Position numbers and translations under genes: made by a program. Below are positions 10,307 through 22,410 of a DNA stretch of 64,000 nucleotides, piece by piece. Position 1 is the stretch's first letter. Every line of letters begins with the position of its first letter. This DNA comes from Neolentinus lepideus HHB14362 ss-1 (lineage: Eukaryota > Basidiomycota > Agaricomycetes > Gloeophyllales > Gloeophyllaceae). Below the pieces are notes generated by a model. The model saw only the letters and a list, made by a program, of their open reading frames with translations. It was not told where the DNA came from and did no database searches. The stretch is taken from positions 527,514-591,513 of the forward strand of contig KV425558.1 in the NCBI GenBank assembly GCA_001632425.1. Reading direction: 5' to 3'.

Positions 10307-12510
10307 ATGGATGAAGACCCTGCGAATGAAGGCACAAGAAACCTACCCAAGAAACTCGGAATTTTCTTTCAGGACGCTTGCTTGGACCACAGGTACATCC
10401 GGAATAGAGATACTTCCAGCCTTGTAGAGAGGCCGGAGCGGATTAGAGCGGTCAAGATAGGCATATCTGTAGCCTTGTCACGCATGGAAGATCTAGTGCC
10501 ACCGCCTGAATCTGCGAATGTGGCCAAGCCCAAACTCGAGGGAAACATAGAACCAGACGATTTGATTTCTGCACTCAATCGTATGGCTATTGACAACAAA
10601 GGGGGCTTGGACATAGGCCGCGGTCTACCTACACACATCACCAAGAGTGCCGCTACCCTAGATCTATTGAATCACAGCGCAGTGAAGTTTGTCCACGGCG
10701 ATATCCAGGGGGATGTATATCTAGAGAAGCTGAAATCGTGGGCACTCGATAGCTCAGACAAGGTGGGAAAAGGAGAATCTGAGATACCCGAAGGATTACC
10801 TCAGGGAGATCTATACCGTACGTACTTTTAAGTTGTCTCAGTCCGTGTTGTGGCCAACAGACACCATCTGGACGGGATAGTCTGTCCCACTTCCATCAAT
10901 GCTATCCAAGGTGCACTTGGAAGTGTCTGTGAAGCTATTGATGCCGTCGTCAAGACTACGTGTGCGAAGGCCAGTGGAGGCGCAGTTACCATTGCATCTT
11001 CAGACTCTCCTGGGGTCTCTAGGGCCTTTGTGGCAATAAGGCCTCCAGGACATCACTGCGGCGAAGACACCCCTTCTGGATTCTGCTTTGTCAACAACGT
11101 TGTAGTTGGCGCGGCTCATGGTCAGTGAACTAATGAATGAAATGACAGCGGTATGCCTCACATTCGAGAGTAGCCCATCTTCAGCACGGCGTCAACAGGG
11201 TTGTTATCCTAGACATTGATCTGCATCATGGTAGGAAAGGTTGGATTATTATATTGAATGCTCTAGAATGTAATCCATCGGACAGGCAATGGAACGCAGT
11301 CCTTGATCTGGCAAATCAACGAGGAAACATATCGCAAATCTACGGAGGCCAAGTATTCAGGCAACACGAAACCGGGACTCCAAGTCTACTACGGCTCAGT
11401 GCACGACATCCTATCATATCCCTGTGAGGTAAGCGGACACTCCAGTGCTTTATACTTGGCTGAACCCCGGACTACCTTATCAGGACGGAAAACCGGAACT
11501 GGTGCAAGCCGCCTCCGTGTCGATCCACGGTCCACACGGACAATACATCGAAAATGTCCACCTACAGCCATATGAATCGCTTGAACAGTTCTGGGACGTT
11601 GTCTACAAAGGCCCATATAGCAGGCTCCTGACCAAGGCGGGCGAGTTCCTTGACAACACAGGCGGCCCTGGCGACGACGTGCTAGTCTTCATCAGGTTCG
11701 CCCGAAAGCTCTTGTCCATCGCTCCCCACTCATAATTGCTATGAAATGTAGCTGTGGCCTCGATGCGTGTGAGCACGAGTACCCCTCCATGTCCCGGCAT
11801 CAGCGGAAGGTGCCGGTATCGTTCTATCATCAATTCGCACGTGATGCGTGTGCGTTCGCGGACAAGTACGCTCAAGGGCGGCTCGTCAGCTTGCTTGAAG
11901 GTGGATACAGCGACCGAGCCCTAACTAGCGGAGCGATGGCACACATTTGCGGCCTGGCTGGAGTGGCAGGGATCAAAGAGGAATGGTGGAGTGTTGATAA
12001 TCTGATGAAGGTATCAGTAGCACCTCACTTCCTTTGTTACGGGAGTCCGACAGATCATGATACTCTTAGGTGGAGAAGGTGACCAAGAAGAAAGGCCGTG
12101 GAGGTAGACAATCGCTGACGGCCACCGGAGCCACCGAGCCTTGGGTGCAGCGAACTGTTGAAATCTTCTCGATGCTGGACGAGGGCTCTCATTACACCCT
12201 CCCAACTTTCTCGTCCCGCGGACCTGGTGTGCCTCCCTCGAACATGACGCTCCGCGAGCGGAAGAAGAATCAGAACTACGCTGAAGTGGAGATCGCTTCA
12301 CCTCCGCCTTCATCGCCTAAGCGCAGAGGACGCAAGAGCAAGGGAGCTGAGCTACCAAAGCCTGCTACTGCTGTCAGCTCGGAAGAAAATTGGGAGAGTG
12401 CCACCGATACTTCGATTGAATCCAAAGGGGAAACCGAGGCCAACACTACGAAGAAGTTGCCCAAGGTTATTTTGCACGTTCGACCTCCTGCCGATGCGAA
12501 CTCGAAATAA
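10307..12510 (+). CDS. HOS3: HOS3-type class II histone deacetylase
   Basis: Seven exons splice in phase (introns 10818-10880, 11121-11173, 11231-11285, 11429-11483, 11696-11751, 12011-12069). The zinc-dependent deacetylase core is intact. It has LYLCPTSINAIQGALG, the RPPGHHCGED charge-relay histidines and DIDLHHGNGTQ with a metal-binding Asp and His. SCGLDACEHEY carries the second metal-binding Asp, and EGGYSDRAL the catalytic-site Tyr. SCG(F/L)DA-EHEY-SMSRH and a serine/lysine-rich basic tail are features of the fungal HOS3 branch rather than RPD3. The tail (from about 12070) is disordered and contains RGRKSK-type basic motifs that could serve nuclear import. The gene converges on the SAM carrier, with 144 nt between the stop codons. 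Family assignment is strong; HOS3 rather than HDA1 is likely. Confidence 0.9.
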
Positions 12511-12654
12511 TTATCAGTTGGCATTGGTATCATTTTGCTTCTTGTTGTCGTCGCTGCTCTCCCTAGCCTTGGATACCTTTGTTGCTCTATACCCGATCCA
12601 CTCTGAAATTTCTATTCGGTTCGGCTAATGATTATGTCTTATGTATCAGTATCA

Positions 12655-13751
12655 TCATAACGATATCAGACTGTTGACAGCCCATTCATATACACCAAGG
12701 AAGACCGCTCCCCCTGCTGATATCCATAGCGTCCGTGGTACGACACCAGAGAAAAGCGCACCAACACCCTCCTCAGCGTAAATTTGTTTCAGGCGAGTTG
12801 TTAACGAAGGCATTGTGTGTTTTGATGGATCCTGTTGGAAGCGTTAGTCATCTTTGCATAACAGACGGGGAGGGAGGGGGTTGCATACTCGAAGATCTAG
12901 CATGACCCGCGTTTTGAGGACGTCCAGCGGCGTCGTAAGTGCTGCCGCGACGCCGCCTGCTACACTGCCACAGACAGCGGCTTCGTGTGCATATAATGGC
13001 TTCCTGTATAGAACTTGGGAAAGTTTATATTTTAAGAATTCGTATAATGGGAATTGTAACGACGTGAAAGGGATCTAGACGAGCGGTTAGACGTTGGAAA
13101 TGCAAGGCTATTTCGTTATACATTACTTGCCTCCCTCATGATAGTCGACCGAAAGCCCCGGTAGAACCCAGTCATGCCTTCATTCCTCCACACTAACCGT
13201 GCAGCTGAGAGCGAGGATGAAGCTAACGCGCCATACGTCGATGTCTGCACGCGCGTCTTTACGACCTCTGTTGGCACACGGATCAGACAAGCTGCCTGGG
13301 TAATGAGTCTGATGTGAAGAAAGTAGAATGACGAACAAAACCACGTACGACTTCGCCGATGGAGGCGGACACGAGATGGTTCATGGGTCCTTGGATGGGG
13401 AGTGTCTGCTTGAGAGTGTCATAAGTGCAGAAGAATGCGGCGGCTGTGAAGCCATAATAAGCCGTTGTCTCCGTCATATAGACAACGAAAGCACTCACCA
13501 CCGGGTGCGCTGCCGACGACTACGCTCCCTACGCCCTTATAGATCCCCTTGAACCCACCGGCGCGGAGAAAGCCTTGGGAAGATTGTAAACGCGTTTTAA
13601 TGGTGTCAATTGGAAAGAATAGAAGGTCTACGGCGGTTCCAGCCATACCACCAGCCTTGTAGATGCATTAATTGGGTATACTTCTGTAGACTATTATGAG
13701 AGACAGTACCACGAGCGACTCATAGAATGTTGGGGCACGTTGACCAGACAT
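12655..13751 (-). CDS. SAM5: Mitochondrial carrier, S-adenosylmethionine transporter type
   Basis: Six exons join in frame (introns 13656-13709, 13444-13498, 13296-13348, 13075-13130, 12832-12888). The product (about 275 aa) has three repeats of the mitochondrial carrier family. The signature motifs are [20 protein letters not shown] and [23 protein letters not shown] followed by GSAPGAAAFF matches the SAM-importer branch (yeast Sam5/Pet8), which brings S-adenosylmethionine into the matrix. It has the usual length and six membrane spans by family. The fourth intron begins with GCAAGT instead of GT, a GC-AG intron. The start codon lies only 18 nt from the end of the Mutator-like element, so its promoter has been displaced or supplied by that element. 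Confidence 0.9.
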
Positions 13752-13759
13752 TTATGATT

Positions 13760-13768
13760 ATTATATGA
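13760..13768 (+). repeat. Left 9-bp target-site duplication of the Mutator-like element
   Basis: ATTATATGA lies directly outside the left TIR and is repeated at 14813-14821 directly outside the right TIR. Confidence 0.85.
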
Positions 13769-14812
13769 TAGGCTCGTAACCACCCTCTCGTAGAGCGATT
13801 GGGGCAAAATCGCTCTAGAGAGGCTGGCGGATTTGGCGTGGGAACTCGGTTCACCCGGACTAACTTTATTTTAGCCCGCCAGACTCGTATATTTTGACAG
13901 CTGAGTTGATCTGAGCTGATCTGAGTCTGGCGGAGTTTCAGGATCGAGATCTAGTAACAAACAATTTGTAGTCAATACAAGTCAATACAAACGCGCTTGT
14001 GTACGCGCGGACTTAGCAAAATCGCGCACACGCTCATGGTCGTACTCGTGCTCCAGGCCTTCTTGTCTGTGCTGCTACATCTCTTTGCTGTGCTACTTAT
14101 CGTCCCTCGGAGGCCTTCTCGAATGTCAGATTCACATACAAGCCCTTCAAATCACCGACAACTACCTAGTACAATACCAGAAGACAGCAACACATGCAGA
14201 GAGAGCAGCCGGGGGTGGTGGGGCAGGAGCAGCTGGGTGGCGGGTGGTGGTTAGGGATTTGTGTGAGGGGTATGCGGGGTTGGGGGCGAGCAGAGTAAGT
14301 ACTTGCGGTTGCGGGGTCGATACCCGCCAACCCTTTATTATGCTCTGCAATTATTGTTGCCTCTTGCGGCTTTTACAACATCTTCACACCTCCAGCAACA
14401 CCTCTACTATATGATTCCACCGTTTATATATCTCTACCCTATGTATCACAATAATTCATAAAATCCACACACTCCGAGCTGTGTGCAGTTTTCCATTATC
14501 TTACAGCTATATAGTAGAACGGGTATGCATTAAGCTCGTGTCAGGCCGCGCGAGGTGCGACACTTGCTGTGGTGCATCTACACAGTTTGTATTGGAACTA
14601 CAAACTTTTCTAATAGACTACAAACATTTCTTACTTGACTACAAACCGACTGGGAGTCTAGCAGCTTATGTCAGCGGCACGTCACCGGCAATCCTCGGAA
14701 ATACTTCGGATGAGGAGATAGTCCGGGTGAACCTGATTCCCACGCCAAATCCGCCAGCCTCTCTAGAGCGATTTTGCCCCAATCGCTCTACGAGAGGGTG
14801 GTTACGAGCCTA
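13769..14812. mobile_element. Non-autonomous Mutator-like DNA transposon with 9-bp target duplication
   Basis: Terminal inverted repeats begin TAGGCTCGTAACC and end GGTTACGAGCCTA. They match perfectly for about 76 nt and with a few mismatches to about 95 nt (13769-13864 against 14718-14812). The 9-bp sequence ATTATATGA flanks both ends, at 13760-13768 and 14813-14821. Long TIRs with a 9-bp duplication are the hallmark of Mutator-like elements. Each TIR contains its own short hairpin (AGAGCGATT ... AATCGCTCT). The 850-nt interior has no transposase frame, so the element depends on a transposase elsewhere. Near-identical TIRs point to recent insertion. Confidence 0.85.
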
Positions 14813-14821
14813 ATTATATGA
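14813..14821 (+). repeat. Right 9-bp target-site duplication of the Mutator-like element
   Basis: ATTATATGA, identical to 13760-13768, abuts the right terminal inverted repeat. Confidence 0.85.
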
Positions 14822-15065
14822 GTTCAGGCCGTAGTCCAAAGAATTGTGAGAGTCTGTGGTCTGTATAGACCAAGGGCACCGGTGTAGGTTGTCGACGTCG
14901 AGGCCGACAGTTGACTCGATCGGTGACAAACGTAGTATGTAAATCTGAGATTGAGATCTGAGAAGTGACCAAGCCGGGCTCTAATGAATTCCCCGGTCTC
15001 AGTTCTGCAATTTCCAGCTTGACTCGGTATCCCACCTCCTGCACAGTCTTGTCTTGTTGATTCCA

Positions 15066-16721
15066 ATGGACGACTTACTGGAGCAACCCAATAAACTACC
15101 TAATTTCCCCTTGTCGACCGAAGATGCGCGAGACGAGGATCAGTCATCAGATGAAGAAGACGGAGGACTCGACTGGACAAAATTACCGTGCGTTGACTAG
15201 GTCGAAAAAAATCGAGACAAAATCGAGACACTGCACGTTTAATAAGATCTGCATCCGTGAACATAGCACGTCCTGTGATTCCCAAGCGCGGAGAGAAGGA
15301 CTATGAGCCGAAAGCAGGGGGAGGGTCGGGTCTACAACTACATGTCTTGGATCGCGCAAGAACGGCGATGTTCAATACGCTGAGAGCAACGAGAGGTGTG
15401 AACAAGTATGTTTGGTTGAATCAATTCTGAGTCATATTGGGTTGACGTTTTGCTGTAGCAAATCGATGAGTTACGCGATCTGGTACCCACAGCTTGCTCG
15501 AGCCCATGTCACTGTCGCAAAAGGGATACACTTCTCATCCATGGGTCATTCAGTGCAGCGGCCCATAGCTGACGCCGATGTCAAGCTGCAGAAACGACTA
15601 GAGCTACTTCCTGAAGAAGCTCTCTATTTACTCGAACGAGGGGCATTGTGGTGTTGGCAAGACACGAATGAAGGTTCATGGCCCATAAATATGAGTGACA
15701 TTGATGCGCGAGGTCCACCAATGAGTGTCCAACAAGCCTACGCGTGTATGATCGGCAAAGAAGATTTGACGCTTGAGGAGTATCAGGTATGTTCTGCGAC
15801 TGAAACATGCATGCGTCGTTCAGTAACTCATTTTCATAGGTCTTTGCGTACTTAAAACGATTAGGATATGTCGTTACCCGTGCTGAGGCGCCTAGCCTGT
15901 CGTACCCCGTACACCCGCCTCTAACGAAAGTAAAATTCCAAAAATCATTTTCGCAGACGTTCTTCACGCTCTGGTCTGCGGTGGTCAGAAAGTTCTTCCG
16001 TCTATTCAGTGGCATAAACTGGTGGAAGCCCTTCCGCATCCATCACTACACGAATTATTGTAAGCCCTAACCTACCACATCGATGATCTCTCCTCATTCA
16101 CATTACATATGATTACTCACAGCCTCGTTGTTCGAGTCCCTTCGCTTTGTCCCATCTGGACATACCACGCCACTGCAAGTACGGACCACTAGAAATTTGG
16201 ATTCATCATCTCCCCGCTCGCCCTACCACATCTTCTACCACCTCTACAAGCCCTCCACGCCTTTCCGCAAGACTGCTCCTCCAAATCCTGATTTCTACGT
16301 CGTCGTCGTGAAGTACGCTTGTCTGTATGGGTTATGTGCGCACCATTAACAAAACTTGCGTACTAGTGCGAGAAGCAGTCTCATGCCCTCTCTGCGAGAG
16401 CTAGCAGCGTTATATGATAAACTCCCGGAGACGCCTTCACCTCTTCCTCGCCAAAGACAGGCACCAACAACTTCTCAAAATGCGCCAGCCGCACCTTCAG
16501 CTCTAGCAGAGCAACATCCCATAAGTATCTTCCAGCGAATATCCCGACTCATCTTTCCCCCCAAAGCTCCATCGATCCCGTTGCCGCCGTCCCGCAAGCC
16601 GCATCCGTTTGCGGCACTCAAGGCGGGAAAGAAGATGGTCGTAATCGCTGCTGTCGACTCTGGGAATATCAGTTTCTTTAGGTTTGGACAGGGCGCGTTC
16701 GATGAGTGGCCGATGATATAA
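15066..16721 (+). CDS. SEN54: tRNA-splicing endonuclease subunit Sen54
   Basis: Six exons join in phase (introns 15188-15246, 15406-15458, 15787-15839, 16060-16122, 16313-16366). The N-terminal Sen54 domain follows an acidic leader and includes IARPVIPKRGEKDYEP, MSYAIWYPQLARAHV, LLPEEALYLLERGALW and LTLEEYQVFAYLKRLGY. After a Pro-rich variable region the protein ends with MVVIAAVDSGNISFFRFGQG, the C-terminal strand typical of Sen54. Sen54 is a structural subunit of the heterotetrameric nuclear (or mitochondrial surface) enzyme that cuts introns from pre-tRNA; it carries no catalytic triad itself. It is divergent from the SAM carrier, with the Mutator-like element between them. Confidence 0.9.
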
Positions 16722-17030
16722 AATACGTCTATATGTGCCCGTGGTCAAATTCCGAATGGCCGGCAACGTTTATCCACTGTGCTAAACTTTACCTTGGCTA
16801 GCCGCTGAACCTGGTTGCACCTGAAACGTTCCCAAATCGTCGATGCAAGGCTTATATCTCTGTTGAGATCGCGAGACGTGATTGACAGGCCAAAAAATCA
16901 CAGAAAACTACGGATATATTGCTCTTGCCGGAGACCGCATAATATTACATCTAAACAATCTAAATCTAAGGCTACGAATATCAACCAGCGAGAACGCCGG
17001 AAGGTGTGTCCATATGTAATCACTGTACCA

Positions 17031-18856
17031 TTACATTTCGAGAGTGGAACGAATCGCCTCGACAACAGCTCCCAACAGCAACTTCATGTCGGCTTCTTCA
17101 TAATAGTGATCATTGTAGTTGACTTGGAGGTGATACTCCCCGTTGAATGTCCAAGCACGGAAGAAGCTGGAACGGGATCATTAATGTAACGTCGTGGATT
17201 TCACAATGAGAATTAGGAATCTTACTATTGAGGTTCAGTAATACGGCCACAAGCACAGACATCGATAACCTCTAGGCAGCTGGGATTGCCATAGCGAGGA
17301 GCCAGCACGTTATCCACAATTCCCAAGTTCGCTGTAAACGCATTGCATAGTCCCACTCTATATACAAAAGTGAATGCTGAGCTACCTCGCACGCATAAGC
17401 GAATACGCACCCATTCTGGGCCGCCCAAACTGACCGCGAAGCAGCGCCTTCAGCAGTCACACTAACCATATCGATGAGGGCGTGACTGTCTCTCCAGAAT
17501 CTACGATATCTGAAATTCAGTAAATTATGAAGACAACAATGCACACGACGCACTTCATATCCTCTGTGATTTTCCCCATCATCTGGTCCATCGCAACTGT
17601 GCGGTCCGCGCCGGCAACTATTTCCAGAGGACAGCTAAGTGATAAGTCACTACGAAGGACATCAGTAGGTGAAACAGACGCTAAAGTCCGAGGACGCACG
17701 TCAGACCGACACCGTTGTAGAGATTCCTCCACTGCGGCCGCAGCATATCTCTCGAGTCAACCGCAAGGTACGACACGCAGTGACAGCGTTCGTAGTCTTC
17801 ATCTGTAGGCGGAGACATTGTCACTGTCGCTAGCCAGATAGAAGATTGCAAAACAGTGTTGTTGGTCACCCCCAGTGCCTTGAATTTCCGGAATAGGACT
17901 GCGCTTTCCTCTCGGCTGAACTTGTATCGGACGCGGCGAGTGACACCTTCCGAACTGGGGGCGTTGGTCTTCGGAGTCAGAACGTAATTCGTCTGAATTA
18001 CTTCAGTTGATGAGCAGATCTTCATCTAATTTTAGCCATAAAACTCGGAGACCACGCACCTTGCTGGCATCCTTACGCCATTTCTCTAGACAACGACTAA
18101 CGGCTTCGTGATCGACAGTTGGGTTTGACTTCAAGACGTCCAAGGGGGGCGGAAGAAGATACAGAGATGCGCGGGCGATCAGGTCCCATTGTAAAAACGG
18201 CATGTCCACCGAGCGGCTGGCTATTGTCTTGAAGATGTCTTGCAACATACTCATGGCAGCACGGGCATCCAAGAGGGAATGGGGACTTGCTAGACAAACA
18301 GTATACAAGGACTCGGCGCCGTCTCGGGATAGAGGCGCCCAGAATAGATGCAGAGACTCGATATCAGCGATCTCTTTGGTCAAGACGGCCTCCAAGCACT
18401 CATCGACGCTGAAGGATGAGCAATCGAGTCGTCTTATTCGTGCAGATATGGCTGCATAAGCACTGGCCCAATTCAAGGGAATTCTGCAAACAATCTGGCC
18501 GCTAGTACGGAGCGGTGCCACTTTCGCCAGCAGCATAGGATACATGCTCGCCGCAACTGTCACAAGCCAATTATCAAGGGCCGTTCAATAGCATGCAAAA
18601 GACTCGTACAAGTGGCTGCGAATTTCAGTCGCTCCTCGAACTGAGAATACCCTAGCTCTGACCCTTCGGACAACTTGATCGTGGCTTGCGCTGTGAATGT
18701 CGCGAGGCCGCGCTGATTCTGAGCGGTGGCATAGAAGAATTTCTCCTTCCCCCATATTGGCCTGTGGGTTGATCAGTGGAACGTTCACATGCGGTGTCGA
18801 CGACGATACCTATTATAAGTGATGTGGCCGTCTTCCTGAGTGCTTTGCCAGTTCAT
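17031..18856 (-). CDS. Tri3-like HXXXD acyltransferase, paralogue A
   Basis: Eight exons were assembled by comparison with the paralogue at 20378-22187 (introns 18762-18809, 18557-18609, 17993-18059, 17650-17699, 17501-17553, 17358-17410, 17165-17225). The start MNWQSTQEDGH leads into RPIWGKEKFFY, the same start as the paralogue. SPHSLLDARAAM holds the HXXXD catalytic motif of BAHD/condensation-type CoA-dependent acyltransferases. The overall pattern resembles the family of trichothecene 15-O-acetyltransferase (Tri3). The likely reaction is acyl-CoA-dependent esterification of a hydroxyl on a small molecule; the substrate is unknown. Exon phases are identical in both paralogues, which supports both models. 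No terpene synthase or P450 is nearby to suggest a pathway. Confidence 0.8.
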
Positions 18857-20377
18857 GGTTTAGAAAAGGACGTCAATCGCTGGAATAGTTTATCAGGCAT
18901 CCCGCATCATTATATGTCAGAGTGCCACTGTGGGTTCCGTGAGCTCATGAACCACATTAGTAAAAGAAGGGGGGTAAAGAAGGGGTGCGTGCTGAAATAA
19001 ACCAAAGTGATATAATTGGGACCGATTCCTCCGGGGGAGTAGATTGCCCTAAGTGGCAAGCCTGTTCCATACAAGAAGTGAATACACCTCATATGCATAC
19101 CAAGTGTGGCTTATCTCTTGCCATATGGGCAATCTACCGCAACCCACTTGCAAGCTCGCAAGCTCAACCCGAAATTCCAGAATCCAAAAGTCGGTAGTGC
19201 CCAAGTTCCGGCAAGTGATCACAGCACTCCGAACAAGGGCGTGTACTTCCCGCAGTGATCTATGTCCGAGAGCATCACGAAAATACCATCCGGATTTGGC
19301 GGTACTTTCCGAGCGTTTTCGGTCTTTCCGAACTTTTCGGTCACCTACTGTGATATAGTAAACGCCGACTTAGGACGCCTTATTTAAGACAAAATAAGGC
19401 AGGTACCAGCGCTTCAAGTGCCGAAGGGTGGCAAAAGATGTCTGAACACCCGTCTAAGACACCTCCAAGTCCACTTAGTCAATTTAAGCCAAGTACTGAT
19501 GTGCACTCCGACCAAAGGTGGCCAGCGAACCTGCCAAAATAATTTTTCTGTCAACTGGAGGATATTTTAAGTAAATGTCTCATATGACTTTACCTTGCTT
19601 TAATCGCTACCTGGCTTAAATCGCAAATACGTGCATTACATCCCGGCGGGCAAGGAAGTGCTTGAGGGCACAGCCTCCAGTGGCTGTGCTCAAACTCCGA
19701 TTCCAGGAACCACTATTTAAGAGTGCGTCCGTCAAGAAACAGTGTTTCGGATCAGACTCTGGCGCTCGTGCATAACAAGTTATTCTCATTCATGTGTTAC
19801 TGTTGAACACTGAAACATTGACCTCCAAGTATAGAGCGGCCGAGTGACAGCACCATCTGGCATCGGGTGCCAACTCCATCCGCTTTTCACTCATATCGGT
19901 ATCGCAAGGAGAGACGTACTTATAAATCACCACTGGACTTCTTTCGTGTTGGACCTTTGGCATCGGCCCGCAAGGCAGAGGTAGATAACTTCAGCGCCCT
20001 ACCTACCGATGGCGAAGTCGATGTATGGTCTCGGGAAGGCTATACAGCAGACCGCAGCAGACCGCAGCACATACCCGTTCTCAGGAACCGGAGGCTGCAG
20101 CACCTGCGTGATTGATATGCTTGCATTGTCTGTACTGGTTTTTCACCAACGCTGAGCAGTCCAAAAATCGCGGAGATGTAATAGTGGTGATCCTCGCCGT
20201 AGGCTATGGCCAGGCACCCGTTCTAGTCCCTCCGTCGGAGAACGGGACTAGTTTCATCAGTATGTTGGTCGTCCAGTGATGGTGCTACTTACGGACTCCA
20301 CGGTGGATTCTCTACCATATATTGTTGTACCCTCGAAATAACATGCGACAGAACATTACGACACTGCGTAAACCGAA
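18857..20377. promoter_or_regulatory. Shared 1.5-kb intergenic region between divergent acyltransferase paralogues
   Basis: The two paralogues start at 18856 (minus) and 20378 (plus), so this stretch is the only upstream DNA for both. I find no gene in it. It holds short direct repeats such as GCAGACCGCA twice at about 20047-20066 and TAAGRCGCC-like motifs, but no element I can name. It is long compared with the promoters of other genes here and could hold an eroded insertion. Confidence 0.4.
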
Positions 20378-22187
20378 ATGAACAGCGAAATCAACGTGCA
20401 AGACGGACCTTCTGTTCACACCAGGTAACATTTGGCCGACATCATGCATGGGAGCTCTGCTAAGTTGTTCATCTTAGGCCACTCTGGGGCAAAGAGAAAT
20501 TCTACTACGTCCTAGACCAATATTACTTTGGCCTCACCAATGCCGCCGTGCAAGTCACTATGCACTGCCAATGGGATGAAGCTGAACTCGAAGAACGAGT
20601 AGACTGCGCTACCACGCGTGAGTTTCAGTGGACCAGTCGAATGTGATGCCAATGTTAACCTTTCGTGAAACACAGTCGTGTCGACCGCATACCCCATAAT
20701 GTTGGCGTATGTAGCCCCTCACGCTGACAGCGCGCGTATGAGATGTACAGTCCCCAAGACCTGGAACGAAACTCGCAAGGCCATCTCTGCGAAGATCAAG
20801 AAGTATGAGACTCTCGACAACGAGAAATTTATGGAGACTATTCTCACCGAAGAGGTCGGTAAAATCAGAGGGATCCACTTCTTTTGGGCGCCTCTGTACC
20901 AGAAAGGCGATCGTCATACGTATACATTCGCATTAGCTGGTCCGCATTCTCTGGTGGATGCCCATGGCGCTATGATCCTGCTGTCGAGGGTCTTAACGGC
21001 TATGCCGAATGCCCTGGAGCTCACCCATACCCAATGGAGTGTCATTTCCAAGTCGCCTCGAGAAGCTCTTCCACCGCCCCTGAACACGTTGCGAGCAACT
21101 TCGAAGGCTACGCCAGACATGGCCAGCCGGTGTATGAAGAAATGGCGAGAGGACAACAGCAAAGTAGGTTATCGTACCAGAATCAATCTAGCAGTACGTC
21201 TGCTCACATGCGACCAGATCAGTTATGTTCTCCCCCCGAAGACCAGAGCACGCAGTTCGGAAGGTGTCAGTCGCCGCGTCGTATTCACTTTCTCGGAAGA
21301 GGAAAGTATGCGTCTGTTCCAAAAACACAGGTCTCTCGGAGTTACGATGAACACGGCGCTCCAAGCTTCGCTCTGGATGGCGACAGTCATATTAGCTCCA
21401 CCGAGCGCCGAACATTACAAAAACCACCACTGCTTGTCCGTGTTCGGTATCGATGCTCGCCCACAGCTGAAACCTGAATGGCAGTCTTATATCGGTGTTG
21501 GTTTAACGTGTGTCACTGTTTTTTCTATCGTCAATTGTTTTCTAAACTGACCGAATATTCTAGTGACGCCTGTTTCAGTTGTCCCTTGGGAGTCGCTACC
21601 GGGCCAGATCGGAAGGTTGCATTAACCCAGATGATGCAGAAGATCTCAGCAGATATGAAGTGCGTTGTCCAACTATTTCGCCTCGAAGCTTGAGACTCAA
21701 TACAGGCATCAGATTCTGGAGAGAGAACATGCACGCTCTCTTGGACACAGTGGAAATCACCACCGAAGGTACTGTCCCCCGGCTCATTGACGCCGCGCAG
21801 AATGGGTGCGTTCCCGTGTGCACATCAAATATCCGTTGTGACCTGACCTTCTTGACACAGCATGTCCAACTGTAATGCGTTTACCGCCAATCTGGGTGTC
21901 ATGGACCACATGATCCCTCACTTGTACGGCACCGCGGGTAGTCGGAATGCCATCGAAATCTCGGAAATAGCCGGCATCAGTCGCGTTACCCAACCTCAAT
22001 AGTAAGATTTAGTCGCTGTCACAATAATTCATTGAACTGACCGAGCGTTAGCGTCACCCGTGCATGGACGTACAAGGGCAAGTGCACGATCCAGGTTGGG
22101 TACAATGACTACTTCTACGATACGGCACAGATCGAGGAGTTCTTGAAGACGGGGGTCGAGGTGCTCCGTTCCACGCTTGAGCTATAG
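20378..22187 (+). CDS. Tri3-like HXXXD acyltransferase, paralogue B
   Basis: Eight exons join in frame (introns 20425-20477, 20618-20675, 21164-21217, 21508-21563, 21660-21712, 21806-21860, 22002-22051). The protein (about 460 aa) starts MNSEINVQDGPSVHTRPLWG and has the HXXXD motif in GPHSLVDAHGA. Later blocks RFWRENMHALLDT-like, NCNAFTANLGVMDHM and WTYKGKCTIQVGYNDYFYD match the end of paralogue A. Catalysis should be transfer of an acyl group from CoA to an alcohol or amine; the substrate is unknown. The intron between ATGAA and the FWRENM exon has two usable acceptors, and only the downstream one keeps the frame. The gene converges on the aspartic protease (223 nt between stops). Confidence 0.8.
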
Positions 22188-22410
22188 TCGCACTTAATTT
22201 ATCTTACCATACTACAACGCTTTGCGGGCATTCGCTGTTCTCTAATAAACTTAAGTTATCACACATTACGAGCACGAAAGATGCGACTGCCAGTTATCTG
22301 CATGTTGCCAAACCACGAATAACCCAAACGAACAAAAATAATAGAGACGAAATAATACGGTAGATGTGGGTATGCAAGTCCGTCATGTCCGTCAAGTCCG
22401 CGTTCCATGA

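Noticed and set aside
14275..14331. tRNA-like fold: GGGTTGG/CCAACCC ends with a T-arm-like GCGGG-loop-CCCGC
   Set aside because: Only 57 nt long, no anticodon arm and the loop lacks the TTC start; it is inside the Mutator-like element. Too short for a tRNA, so probably chance or a degenerate SINE-like relic.
13771..14810. Interpretation of the 1.04-kb TIR element as Tc1/mariner type with TA target site
   Set aside because: The flanking TA is itself part of the inverted repeat (TAGG ... CCTA), and a perfect 9-bp duplication lies just outside, which fits Mutator-like elements better.
20884..21477. 197-codon plus-strand ORF overlapping acyltransferase B
   Set aside because: It is the +1 shadow of the real exon; the exon frame has the HXXXD motif and matches the paralogue.
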